Source: Polynucleobacter sp. MG-Unter2-18
GTDB taxonomy: Bacteria; Pseudomonadota; Gammaproteobacteria; Burkholderiales; Burkholderiaceae
DNA: 64,000 bases
Assembly (NCBI RefSeq): GCF_018687675.1
Contig: NZ_CP061302.1
Location: forward strand, 818,192 to 882,191
Direction of reading: 5' to 3'
Part shown: positions 8,551 to 17,061 of the stretch, one piece after another
How positions within the stretch are numbered: position 1 is the stretch's first letter
Layout: each line of letters opens with the position of its first letter
Notes under the pieces: model-generated
Told to the model about the DNA's origin: nothing
What the model saw: the letters and a program-made list of their open reading frames with translations, nothing else
Database searches by the model: none
Translations under genes and position numbers: made by a program

Positions 8551-9747
8551 ATGAAGTTACCAAAAAATTTACAGCGGTTTCAAATAATTGTTCCGGCTTT
8601 TAATGAAGAGGAGTCGCTCGATGCTGTAATACAGCATGCCTATGATTATGGTTATTTCAATAATCTACTCATCGTAGATGATGCTTCTACGGATTCAACG
8701 CCCGAAATTCTTAAAAAGTGGAGCAATAATTTCGGACTCCGTGTAATTCGACTTCAGGAAAATTGTAAGAAGGAGGGAGCGGTAAAGGTTGCAATGAAGG
8801 CGTTACAGAAAGCTGGCGAATTAAAACCATTTACCTTATTGCTAGATGCTGATTCTATGCTTATCGGGGATCTCTCTAATAAGGACGTACCTCAACAGAT
8901 CGAAAAGTGCATTCAGCAAATGCTGGTATCTTTGTGCAAAGGCATGGCGTTTCGTATTGAAGTATCGCCGCTTTGCAGTACAACATTTTTTGATAAATGT
9001 GCTTTTGCAGACTATACAGCCATGCAGTTTGATCAGTGGCTACTCGCACTTCAACACCAACTTTGGGTTATCAACGGAGTTGGCGGCATATTTGATACAA
9101 ATCATCTGATGAAAATTTTAGATGAGATAGAACCAGACTTTGAGACGGGCGATTTAATAATTACTGTCAAACTGATGATTGACAAACAGATAGTTGCCTT
9201 TTCTTCTGGATTTTCCGTAGAAACATTTGTACCACGGGATCTCCGTAGCTACTTTAATCAACGGCGTCGATGGGAGCGCGGAACTACTAAGGTTCTCTGG
9301 AATGAGAGGTTTTTTTACTTTAAACTTTTCCCCGGCCTGCGTTTAATGGCCCTATCAACCATAATCCACCTTTCCCTCTATCTCGGGTTAATTACTTCGA
9401 CGGTGTTAATTATTTTAGATAATATTACTTGGATCGATTTTTTTACTATTTGGATTTTTTCTGCATTAGCATGGTTTGCGGTAAGTATTATTAAGGGTGC
9501 AATCATAAAAATTACAAGGCCTGATTTGCAGATGAAGCGCTTTGTACTATGCGCTGCCCTAAATAGCTTGTTATGGTTTTTTGTAACATCCCCGGCTAGA
9601 CTTACTGGATTTTTCGAGGCTATTTATCAAATAATTACCGGAGCTTCTAGATTTAAAAGCCATAGCCAAATTACAGTCAAGTATTCATGGGTGCCCACTC
9701 AAGATACACATGTTGTTGCAGCGAGAAAAATTGCGTTAACCGAATAA
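8551..9747 (+). CDS. Family 2 membrane glycosyltransferase (processive type)
   Basis: 398 aa. GT-A fold: FQIIVPAFNEEESL at the N-terminus, LLIVDDASTDST nucleotide-sugar site, DADS metal site, ETGDL acceptor motif, and QRRRW (the QxxRW motif of cellulose/hyaluronan-type synthases) about residue 235. Three to four C-terminal membrane helices follow. It would polymerise or transfer sugars at the inner membrane. Its stop codon TAA overlaps the ATG of the glycoside hydrolase by one base, so the two are coupled and act together. As cargo on an integrative element the pair may alter the cell surface; that role is inference. Confidence 0.85.
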   Translation: MKLPKNLQRFQIIVPAFNEEESLDAVIQHAYDYGYFNNLLIVDDASTDSTPEILKKWSNNFGLRVIRLQENCKKEGAVKVAMKALQKAGELKPFTLLLDADSMLIGDLSNKDVPQQIEKCIQQMLVSLCKGMAFRIEVSPLCSTTFFDKCAFADYTAMQFDQWLLALQHQLWVINGVGGIFDTNHLMKILDEIEPDFETGDLIITVKLMIDKQIVAFSSGFSVETFVPRDLRSYFNQRRRWERGTTKVLWNERFFYFKLFPGLRLMALSTIIHLSLYLGLITSTVLIILDNITWIDFFTIWIFSALAWFAVSIIKGAIIKITRPDLQMKRFVLCAALNSLLWFFVTSPARLTGFFEAIYQIITGASRFKSHSQITVKYSWVPTQDTHVVAARKIALTE

Positions 9748-11348
9748 TGAAGACAATTTTAGTTATTGTGGTTAGCTTAATTGCGTTACCAGTAGCATTT
9801 AGTAATGCTCAAGCATCTATTCAATGCGTCAAAAAGATCTCAGTGCAAGCCCATGACAGAGGGATAGTGGTTGATGGCACATTAATATATGTTAAGTCTG
9901 TATCCTATACAGTACCAAAATTATCGAATACTGAAAATGATGATATAGCACTCGTAAAAGCTGATTTTTTAGCCATTAAGAATGCTGGTTTTAATACTAT
10001 TAGAGGTTATGAGCCACTTTCTCCAGAGGTTCTTGACGAAGCAGAAGATCAAGGGATTTTTGTCATTCAAGCCTTAGTACATCTTAGTGATGAAACAAAC
10101 TTTGATTCGGATGACGAGCTGCAGGAATTGATAAAGCGGGCGCAGCGAGTAGTAGCTCGAGATCGCTGTCGATCTGGAGTGATACTTTGGAGTATTTGGA
10201 ACGATGCCCCCTTTAATTGGGGATCCTCTGGCGGTAATGTTGTCGAGCGCTTTGGAGCGCCCGTTGTGCATCAGTTCCTTAGGCGCCTTAGAGACTCTGT
10301 AAAGAATGCAGATAAGTCACGTCCATTGACTGCTGCAAATGTCTTAAATGCAAAACATGCCGAAATCGGAATGAGCTTGCTTGATGTTATTGGCGTTAAT
10401 TCATATCTTGGTATTTTTGACTGGCCTTCACAAAAGTATTCATATACTTTAGCTGCGGAGACTTTAACTCGTATTTTGCGAATCTCAGAAAAATATCGAA
10501 AACCTATCTGGATATCTGAAACTGGGATTTCTTCAGTTCTTGGTGCAGATCCGGCTTGGTTAGTAATACCTGATCAATTACAGATGATTGAAGGTAAAAA
10601 GTTTCTTGGCTTTTCACTTTTTCAGTGGAGAGATGACCCAGCTAAAGCGATTCAAGGCGCAGAAATAAGTCGAGATATTGAGGCTAACTGGGGGCTTTTA
10701 ACCTCAGAGGGGAAGCCAAAGAATGCACTTGCGCATGTTTCTGCATTACTTAGGGGGAATGGTAAAAGTCACGAATCCATAAACACTGCTATTGGAGGCT
10801 GGAAAGTCTTTAATCCGAATTTACTTAGAATATCGAGGTCAAATATATTTGAGGACTTTCTTTTTTCTGATGTCGAATCGCTTCGATTAGCATATCGAAT
10901 TCAATCTAAAGGCAAATCTCGTTCTTACATTACAGCGCCGAATAGTCAGGGTCAATTATCAGGAGGAATTCTCGTTCGATATGTCCCAGAGGACTTTGGC
11001 GCTTGGCTTGCCTTTGGGCGTATATTAGTAAAGCCCGTTCCCTTAGTGAACTACGATAGTCTCATTATTGATATTGGGGAGCATAAGGGGGGTAGCGTAA
11101 ACTTAACAATTATGTTTCGACTAACTGATGGTCATATTATTCGTACACCGCCACTCTTGTTACGCAGCAATAAGTCCAATATGTATCAGTTAGATTTAAA
11201 GGAGCTTATGGGAAATAGACCCGTGAATGCCCCTGCGATAAATTTTTCGGAGATTAGTTTTAAACTGAACGATGTAGCAAACTTTGAAGAAGTTGGTGTT
11301 CCAGTCCGACTTTTAATTAATAACGTACAGCTTATCAATATGCAATGA
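9747..11348 (+). CDS. Exported glycoside hydrolase with GH2-like barrel
   Basis: 533 aa. The ATG at 9747 overlaps the stop of the glycosyltransferase and starts a signal peptide (ILVIVVSLIALPVAFSNAQA). The catalytic barrel shows ILWSIWNDAP at the usual acid/base strand, GVNSYLGIFDW, and PIWISETG with the expected nucleophile Glu. In GH2 enzymes the acid/base motif is usually W-S-x-x-N-E; here it reads N-D, a possible Asp-for-Glu change. A C-terminal beta-rich carbohydrate-binding-like domain (about residues 380-533) follows. It probably trims or releases the glycan made by its partner. Exact GH family uncertain. Confidence 0.75.
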   Translation: MKTILVIVVSLIALPVAFSNAQASIQCVKKISVQAHDRGIVVDGTLIYVKSVSYTVPKLSNTENDDIALVKADFLAIKNAGFNTIRGYEPLSPEVLDEAEDQGIFVIQALVHLSDETNFDSDDELQELIKRAQRVVARDRCRSGVILWSIWNDAPFNWGSSGGNVVERFGAPVVHQFLRRLRDSVKNADKSRPLTAANVLNAKHAEIGMSLLDVIGVNSYLGIFDWPSQKYSYTLAAETLTRILRISEKYRKPIWISETGISSVLGADPAWLVIPDQLQMIEGKKFLGFSLFQWRDDPAKAIQGAEISRDIEANWGLLTSEGKPKNALAHVSALLRGNGKSHESINTAIGGWKVFNPNLLRISRSNIFEDFLFSDVESLRLAYRIQSKGKSRSYITAPNSQGQLSGGILVRYVPEDFGAWLAFGRILVKPVPLVNYDSLIIDIGEHKGGSVNLTIMFRLTDGHIIRTPPLLLRSNKSNMYQLDLKELMGNRPVNAPAINFSEISFKLNDVANFEEVGVPVRLLINNVQLINMQ

Positions 11349-11444
11349 ATAGTTTGGTAGTTGAACTACACCTTCAATACGTACCTGTATACAGTAAGAC
11401 ATTTAGGACTAGTTCCACAGCTTCCCATGATTCATAATTGCTGT

Positions 11445-11476
11445 AATGTTCTAATGTTCTAATGTTCTAATGTTCT
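11445..11476 (+). repeat. Four tandem copies of AATGTTCT
   Basis: Perfect 8-bp unit repeated four times in the gene-free stretch 11349-11711 between the hydrolase gene and the convergent primase/helicase operon. It could be a slippage-prone repeat or a short iteron set for the element's replication protein. No gene fits it. Confidence 0.85.
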
Positions 11477-11562
11477 ACGATTTTTCCCATTTAGAGCAAT
11501 AAATTTTATTAATAACCCCCTTGTCCGATCTTCAATTTTTAAAAATACACGGCTGACGTATA

Positions 11563-11595
11563 GCCCGCCTTAGCGGGCATAACGTCTTTAGACGT
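11563..11595. terminator. Two adjacent hairpins between convergent genes
   Basis: GCCCGC-ctta-GCGGGC (11563-11578) is followed directly by ACGTC-ttta-GACGT (11582-11595). They sit between the ends of the convergent hydrolase and helicase genes. There is no long T-run, so termination is only likely, and a processed RNA or REP-like structure is possible. Further GGCGGGCTT words at about 11607 and 11667 repeat part of the stem. Confidence 0.45.
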
Positions 11596-11711
11596 ACCAA
11601 GTGGCTGGCGGGCTTCCCCCTTGTGTTTATTTGGGCTTGAAGTCCGCTAGTTAATGGTGGCTTGCGGCGGGCTTGACTTATCTGCCACAAACCTATATCA
11701 GTCATGGGGTT

Positions 11712-13355
11712 CTAGTCCGCCATGCTACTTTTAGTATTTGAATGAATGGCTGACTTAACAGCGGCCTTGGCAGTATTTACTTTTAGGACTCCCTTTACTT
11801 GCTTTGGTATTGAATGTTCCTGACGTTCTATTTCACTTGGCTTATGTATCAAGATGTCACCGCAATCAATTAGACTCTGTAATGTATCCCTTAGCTTTGC
11901 TTTACTACATTTAAAGTAACCATCCTTACCTGAGAGGGCATCCAGATTGTTCTTAGTTGTATTTAAGTGAGTATTTATGTATTCAATTATTTTCTGACCT
12001 ATCTTTTCATACTCAGAAAGTTTTCCCGCTGGGCTAGGAATAATTAATGTGGTCGGCTCTATTACAATTGTGTGAAAGGATGGTGAGAATACTTTTTTAA
12101 GCCATACACCTTCATTGGTTCCTCCGTAGCTATTTTTGGCGAGACTGAACCATACATACTCTTTTCTCGATAATTCAAGTCCATGCTTCTTAGCTATAGC
12201 TTCAGTCATAGGAATTAATCCTGACATCTGCCTTGTTGCGTTCTCAAATGCAAGCGAACCAACTGCAAATCCTTGCTCAAACTCTTCAGCTTTAATATTA
12301 TTTTTTCCAATATGAGCTGCAAGTACAACTGAACTCCCCGTAGCATGCACAATCTTATTAGCCTCCCTGCATATTGCAGTTGCTGTTTCAGAGATATTCA
12401 AATCTCCCGCGGTAAATCCTTGCATATGATCAAGGATTATCAGACCATCTTTTAACGCATGTTGATTTAAGAGCTCAATTATTTCTTCTGCAACACCAGA
12501 TCCCTTATAGTGCCCTTTATCAATGACTGTTAGCCTCGTATCTAATCCCATTAGGGGAATTAGTAGTAGGTTGTCGATGGCAGCTTGCCTCTCATTTGCT
12601 GGCCATGAGTCAACTAAAGCACTAAATTTCCTATTGACCTCCTCCTGATCTTCTTCGCAAAAGAACATCGCTGATTTTTGTTGATTTAGGGGGTATCCAT
12701 TCCATTCTTTGCCAGCTGCTACATGACTAGCAATAGAAATCAGGAGTGAGGTTTTCCCCATGGCCCCAAGCGCCACTAGTGTAGATAAGGCATTACTAGG
12801 AAATAGTCTAATCCCATCACAAATTTTTGGACCTACAAATTGTCTTGGGGGCATTCCTTGTGGAATGTAGGTGGGCCTATAGTTTGTAATATTTGAAAGG
12901 ATAGGTTTTTTTATGGTACTTATAGTCGGCGCCGACATTGCTGAATTTTGAATATCTGAAAACGCCTTTTTTAAAGTTCGCTCCCCATATGTTTCTTCCC
13001 CCCGTTTTTCATCCCATTTAGCTCTGCAAAGCTGTGAGGTTCTAAATACATGGTCAGCCTCAGAGGAAGTTAAACCTTGCCTAGCTAGGTATCCGCATAA
13101 AGCGAGGTCAGCTGCAGAGTGATCGCTTCCATAGGGGCTTAAATTACCGTGGAAGATCTCTTTATATTTATTGCTCCCGCTGGCAGGGTTATAGATATCA
13201 GGAAGTTTCATTTGAATACTCATAGGAACTAGTGCCATGTTTTTGCTGACAGCATTTGACGATTGAGTAATGCTTACGGGCTGCTGTTCCCCCCCTTGTG
13301 ATAGAAGTGTTATGAATTCATCGATTAGATCTTGGCCCTGGATTAGCGTTTTCAT
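11712..13355 (-). CDS. RepA/DnaB-like AAA helicase with primase C-terminal segment
   Basis: 547 aa. Residues ~65-135 match a primase C-terminal type segment (SDHSAADLALCGYLARQG, then RAKWDEKRG). The ATPase core follows: Walker A GAMGKTS at 197-203, an acidic block FFCEEDQEE, Walker B-like LIILDHM, and a conserved AAHIGKNN. This is a hexameric RecA-type replicative helicase as in plasmid, phage and satellite elements. The start ATG overlaps the stop of the upstream primase gene by one base, so the two probably make one replication complex; in many relatives they are one polypeptide. The C-terminal ~100 residues are winged-helix-like. Confidence 0.8.
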   Translation of the reverse strand: MKTLIQGQDLIDEFITLLSQGGEQQPVSITQSSNAVSKNMALVPMSIQMKLPDIYNPASGSNKYKEIFHGNLSPYGSDHSAADLALCGYLARQGLTSSEADHVFRTSQLCRAKWDEKRGEETYGERTLKKAFSDIQNSAMSAPTISTIKKPILSNITNYRPTYIPQGMPPRQFVGPKICDGIRLFPSNALSTLVALGAMGKTSLLISIASHVAAGKEWNGYPLNQQKSAMFFCEEDQEEVNRKFSALVDSWPANERQAAIDNLLLIPLMGLDTRLTVIDKGHYKGSGVAEEIIELLNQHALKDGLIILDHMQGFTAGDLNISETATAICREANKIVHATGSSVVLAAHIGKNNIKAEEFEQGFAVGSLAFENATRQMSGLIPMTEAIAKKHGLELSRKEYVWFSLAKNSYGGTNEGVWLKKVFSPSFHTIVIEPTTLIIPSPAGKLSEYEKIGQKIIEYINTHLNTTKNNLDALSGKDGYFKCSKAKLRDTLQSLIDCGDILIHKPSEIERQEHSIPKQVKGVLKVNTAKAAVKSAIHSNTKSSMAD

Positions 13356-13906
13356 TATTTGCCCTCCTTGCTTCCAATCGTGTGACCAGTGACTGTTAAA
13401 AACCGTCCATCGTCATAGACTTCTAGACTATCTTTTTTTCGCCCGCCACCCTCTAAGCTACCCGCAACAAATAACCTTATGCCACTTCTACTAGGTGATA
13501 TTTCGCAATGAGCACCATCTTTAAATGCCTTCTTCACCCATTCTTCAACTTCGGGTCTTTTCTCAAATACTTCTGCTGCATCATCAATATCAATTCCTGT
13601 TATTCCATTTCCTGTTAGAAGAACGCCGACTCCAGAGTAATTCTTCTCCTTATAGGCTTTCATTGCTTCTGCCAATGTTCCAAATTTCTTAGGTTGATTT
13701 GCGCCTTCCTTCCGACCTGTCAAGGGATTCCTTGGGGCTTTATTCCATTTCCCAGTGTGCTTACCATCTTTATCTAATCTTGGTTCGGCTTTCCAAACGC
13801 CCCATGGTTGAGCTTTAAGTTCATCTGGAATATTGTCAAAATTTGGCTCAAGCCAATCTGGTTCGTTAAATTCATCTTCAATAATTACATCATCAATAGT
13901 TTTCAT
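13355..13906 (-). CDS. Primase-polymerase N-terminal domain protein
   Basis: 183 aa. Matches the N-terminal part of bifunctional primase-polymerases of mobile elements: an early PWGVWKAEPR, then YSGVGVLLTGNGITGIDIDDA with the catalytic-type aspartates DIDD, GAHCEISPSRSGIRLFVAGS, and YDDGRFLTVTGHTIG. The usual continuation into primase C-terminal and helicase domains is encoded by the next gene, joined by a TAATG overlap. The two together would prime and unwind the element's DNA. The 180 bases up to the integrase gene hold no gene that I can support. Confidence 0.75.
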   Translation of the reverse strand: MKTIDDVIIEDEFNEPDWLEPNFDNIPDELKAQPWGVWKAEPRLDKDGKHTGKWNKAPRNPLTGRKEGANQPKKFGTLAEAMKAYKEKNYSGVGVLLTGNGITGIDIDDAAEVFEKRPEVEEWVKKAFKDGAHCEISPSRSGIRLFVAGSLEGGGRKKDSLEVYDDGRFLTVTGHTIGSKEGK

Positions 13907-14085
13907 ATTTTTCCTAATTTCAGTTTTAAAAAGTACTGCGAATTTGGAATATTATGTTTTTTTATCTGTGCGATGTAGGCTATTTCTTAATGTCACCTAT
14001 TGCTAGAGCAATACGAAAAAACTCAATAAATATATGGCTCTAGAGGTTTTTAAGCTTGTTGTATTTTTTCAACATTTTTATGAAA

Positions 14086-15120
14086 TTAAATTTTTACTTC
14101 ATCAAGTTTTAAAAATATAGCTTCGTGAGAAGGGTGTGTATATCGCTTTAGCATTTCCAAAGTTTGATGTCCGCTGATGTGAGACAACTCAATTACATTT
14201 AGGCCAGCATCAGATAGTCGACTTAGGGCTTCATGGCGTAAATCATGAAATCGTAGGTCATCAAAAGGGTTAGCTCCAACACCATTCCATTGACCTTTTA
14301 CATAGTCTTTAAGGCGCCCAAATTGGCTCCGCAGAGCGTCCATTCCCATCGGAAATATCTTTTCCTCTTCTTTAGTCAGAGCCTCTAATACCTCCATTGC
14401 TTGCTTTGTAAGTGGCACTTGGCGAGGTTCACCATTTTTTGTCTGATGAAGATAAGCTTTACGATTAGGTAGGTCAATATCAGCCCATGTAAGCCCCATG
14501 AGCTCTCCTCGCCTCATTCCTGTGTGGATGGCAAATTGAATGATTGAGCGTAGTAGGGGGATTGATAGCTGGTCGCAACCAGATAGAAGCAGAGATTCTA
14601 ATTCAGCATTGACACGTTTATTTCTACCTTTTGATGGTGGCATCCGTTTTATACCCTTAATAGGGTTTGCAATATCTAACTCCCATTCATCATTGAGCAT
14701 CTGAAAGAGTTTTGAGACGGTATTGAAATAGTGGTTAATGGTTTCACCAGAGCGTCCTAGCTTAAGAAGGTCGTCACGAAGCGCTAGAACAGCAGGTTTA
14801 TGGATTTGAACAACTGGTAGGCTTCCCCACCTTTTAATGAGGATATTTAGCCTAGAGATTTCACAGCGCACAATCTTTTTGTGAATAGAGTGCGTTTTTT
14901 TATAGTGCTCGGCAGCATCTTTAAAGAGGGTGCTTTTATTCAATATACGTATTGAACTGTTATTAGATGGCCTTACTAGGCCCTGATCGATTTGATTCTC
15001 AATGTTTCTGCTCCAGCGAACTGCCTCGGCGTGAGTGTTAAAAGTTTTTGATTGAGTGGGATAACCTCTACGTATAACTCTGACTCTGTAATTCTTTCCA
15101 CGTTTTTGAATGGCTGCCAC
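14086..15120 (-). CDS. int: Tyrosine-type site-specific integrase
   Basis: 344 aa. I take the GTG at 15120: CGGAG lies six bases upstream and the product starts VAAIQKRGKNYRVRV like many phage integrases. A TTG at 15150 is in frame, but its leader would be encoded by the TTGACC repeats. An N-terminal arm-binding-like domain and a SAM-like core-binding domain precede the catalytic domain: Arg in THTGMRRGEL, HDLRHEAL (HxxR), SGHQTLEMLKRYTH with His and the Tyr nucleophile. It reads away from the right-hand tRNA copy 80 bases upstream, the usual int/att arrangement. It is the only tyrosine recombinase gene in the window. Confidence 0.93.
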   Translation of the reverse strand: MAAIQKRGKNYRVRVIRRGYPTQSKTFNTHAEAVRWSRNIENQIDQGLVRPSNNSSIRILNKSTLFKDAAEHYKKTHSIHKKIVRCEISRLNILIKRWGSLPVVQIHKPAVLALRDDLLKLGRSGETINHYFNTVSKLFQMLNDEWELDIANPIKGIKRMPPSKGRNKRVNAELESLLLSGCDQLSIPLLRSIIQFAIHTGMRRGELMGLTWADIDLPNRKAYLHQTKNGEPRQVPLTKQAMEVLEALTKEEEKIFPMGMDALRSQFGRLKDYVKGQWNGVGANPFDDLRFHDLRHEALSRLSDAGLNVIELSHISGHQTLEMLKRYTHPSHEAIFLKLDEVKI

Positions 15121-15131
15121 AAATGACTCCG

Positions 15132-15148
15132 TTGACCAAAAATTGACC
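15132..15148 (+). repeat. Right-end TTGACC repeats upstream of int
   Basis: TTGACC at 15132 and 15143, 11 bases apart, just upstream of the integrase start and 54 bases from the right tRNA copy. Weaker TGAC words flank them at 15124 and 15152. They match the left-end set at 6277-6314 and could serve both as integrase arm sites and for control of int expression. Confidence 0.55.
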
Positions 15149-15201
15149 AAATGACGTCATCTATTTTTTTATTTCCTTACAAGTCTTTGATTCACTTAGT
15201 T

Positions 15202-15278
<77 letters not shown>

Positions 15279-15333
15279 AAGGCCCGACTGGCCCGCGAGA
15301 AGACATCAAAAAACCCAGTTTTATAGCGGTCAG

Positions 15334-15350
15334 TTGACCAAATATTGACC
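15334..15350 (+). repeat. Third TTGACC pair, outside the first element
   Basis: TTGACC at 15334 and 15345, again 11 bases apart, 56 bases to the right of the second tRNA copy. The 22-base stretch closely resembles the pair upstream of int (15132-15148). It may be the left arm of the next module (15281-22755) or a leftover of another copy of the element end. The rest of the gene-free stretch 15279-15565 shows nothing else I recognise. Confidence 0.5.
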
Positions 15351-15565
15351 AAGCTCGTTAATCATATGGATCGCCGCGGTAGGGCGTAGGTTGATCAGTA
15401 AATTTGTAGGGTAAACCGACAAATTTCCACTTAGAAAGTGTTTAAATTCCACATTCTTACAGCTTATTCATTAGGGTAACTACGCCCCACATGATCCGTA
15501 AATCTATATCTGTATAAGGATAATTATTCTAATTAATACATATATTTAAATGAGTGGGGGCTTCA

Positions 15566-17029
15566 ATGTTCTTTAAAAGATTTTTGGTTGGAGTTTTTTC
15601 AATCTCAATAATTACTGGACCTGTATTTGCTCAATCCGATTCTGTCCAAAAACAAAAAAAGCCCAATATTGTTTACTTCCTTGTCGATAACACCGGGTGG
15701 GGTTCCTTCGGTGTTTATGGTGGAACAGTAGCCACACCAAATATTGATAAGTTGGCCAGCCAGGGTATTCGCTTTAATAACTACAACGTTGAAGTGCAGT
15801 GCACCCCATCTCGCTCTGCCATCATGACCGGTCGTATGCCTGTGCGTTCCGGAACTTACACAGTTCCTTGGCCGGGTCAAGGCAAGGCTGGAATGGCGCC
15901 ATGGGAGTACACCATCGCTAAGCTGCTTTCTGATTCAGGCTATGCAACTGCTTTGTATGGGAAATGGCATCTTGGAGATACTCAAGGTCGAATGCCTAAT
16001 GATCAAGGCTTTGATGAATGGTGGGGCATACCAAACACTTGGGATGAGGCAGGATATACACAGTGGCCTCTATTTAAGGAGAGCGGGGTTCCTGTGCCGA
16101 TGGTATGGGAAGGCAAGAAAGGTCAAAAATCTAAACCCGTCATACCACTTGATCTAAAGATTCGTCCAGTGATTGATGAGAAGTACATCATTCCCAAGAC
16201 GGTTGAATACATTAAACGTAATGCAGCAGCAGATAAACCCTTCTTTGTTTATGTGGGCTATTCAGAAATGCATGAGCCACCAATGGCTAATCCAAACTTT
16301 GCCGGAAAATCTTCTCAACGCGGCGGACTCTTCGCAGATTTAGTTGCCGAGATGGACTATCGGGTTGGGCAGGTAATGCAAGCTGTTAAGGATGCCGGCG
16401 TTGAAGACAATACGATCTTTATCTTCAGTAGTGATAACGCTGGAGGTGGTGCGAGCCCACAGATTGGTGGCGCCACCAATGGACCATGGCGCGGCGATTT
16501 CTTCAACACTCCGTTTGAGGGAAGCATGAGGGTGCCTGCAATGATTCGTTGGCCAGGAAAAGTACCATCAGGCGTGGTGACTGAGCAAATGTTTGCTGCA
16601 GTAGATTGGATGCCAACAATCGCTGGTATGGTTGGCTCATCTAATTTAGTTCCTAAGGATCGACCTATCGATGGTGTTGATGCCTCGCAATTCATGCTGG
16701 GTAAAAGTAAAACAACTGGTCGTGATTTATATCCATTCTTTGGTATCGATGGCGAATTAATGTCTATTAAATGGAAAACATATAAGACGATCTTCCGGTA
16801 CGCGCAATCTCCAGTTTCTATTCAGCAGCCTTATGTGAAAGCACAGATTCCGATGATTTACGACTTGAGTAGTGATCCGCATGAAGATAATAACCTTATG
16901 TATACGGATCTGACCTTGGGTTGGGTTTACGCCCCAAGCTTTAAATGGATAGAGGGTTACGAGCAAAGTGTGAAGAAGTACCCAAATATCAAGGTTGGTG
17001 AAGATTTCAAAGGTTACACAAATAAATAG
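15566..17029 (+). CDS. Arylsulfatase, formylglycine-dependent, exported
   Basis: 487 aa. The ATG at 15566 follows GGGGG; the GTG at 15554 is less likely because this ATG aligns with the start of the paralogue (MFFKRFLVG against MFLKRVLIG). Signal peptide ending VFAQ. Sulfatase signature C-T-P-S-R with Cys79, the residue oxidised to formylglycine, then TG. Metal-site blocks NIVYFLVDNTGWG near the N-terminus and IFSSDNAGG later are present. It hydrolyses sulfate esters in the periplasm. It begins a co-directional run with a second sulfatase, an outer membrane protein and the activating enzyme. Confidence 0.93.
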   Translation: MFFKRFLVGVFSISIITGPVFAQSDSVQKQKKPNIVYFLVDNTGWGSFGVYGGTVATPNIDKLASQGIRFNNYNVEVQCTPSRSAIMTGRMPVRSGTYTVPWPGQGKAGMAPWEYTIAKLLSDSGYATALYGKWHLGDTQGRMPNDQGFDEWWGIPNTWDEAGYTQWPLFKESGVPVPMVWEGKKGQKSKPVIPLDLKIRPVIDEKYIIPKTVEYIKRNAAADKPFFVYVGYSEMHEPPMANPNFAGKSSQRGGLFADLVAEMDYRVGQVMQAVKDAGVEDNTIFIFSSDNAGGGASPQIGGATNGPWRGDFFNTPFEGSMRVPAMIRWPGKVPSGVVTEQMFAAVDWMPTIAGMVGSSNLVPKDRPIDGVDASQFMLGKSKTTGRDLYPFFGIDGELMSIKWKTYKTIFRYAQSPVSIQQPYVKAQIPMIYDLSSDPHEDNNLMYTDLTLGWVYAPSFKWIEGYEQSVKKYPNIKVGEDFKGYTNK

Positions 17030-17061
17030 GTAGTTGTATTAATAACAGCATAGGAATTGAA

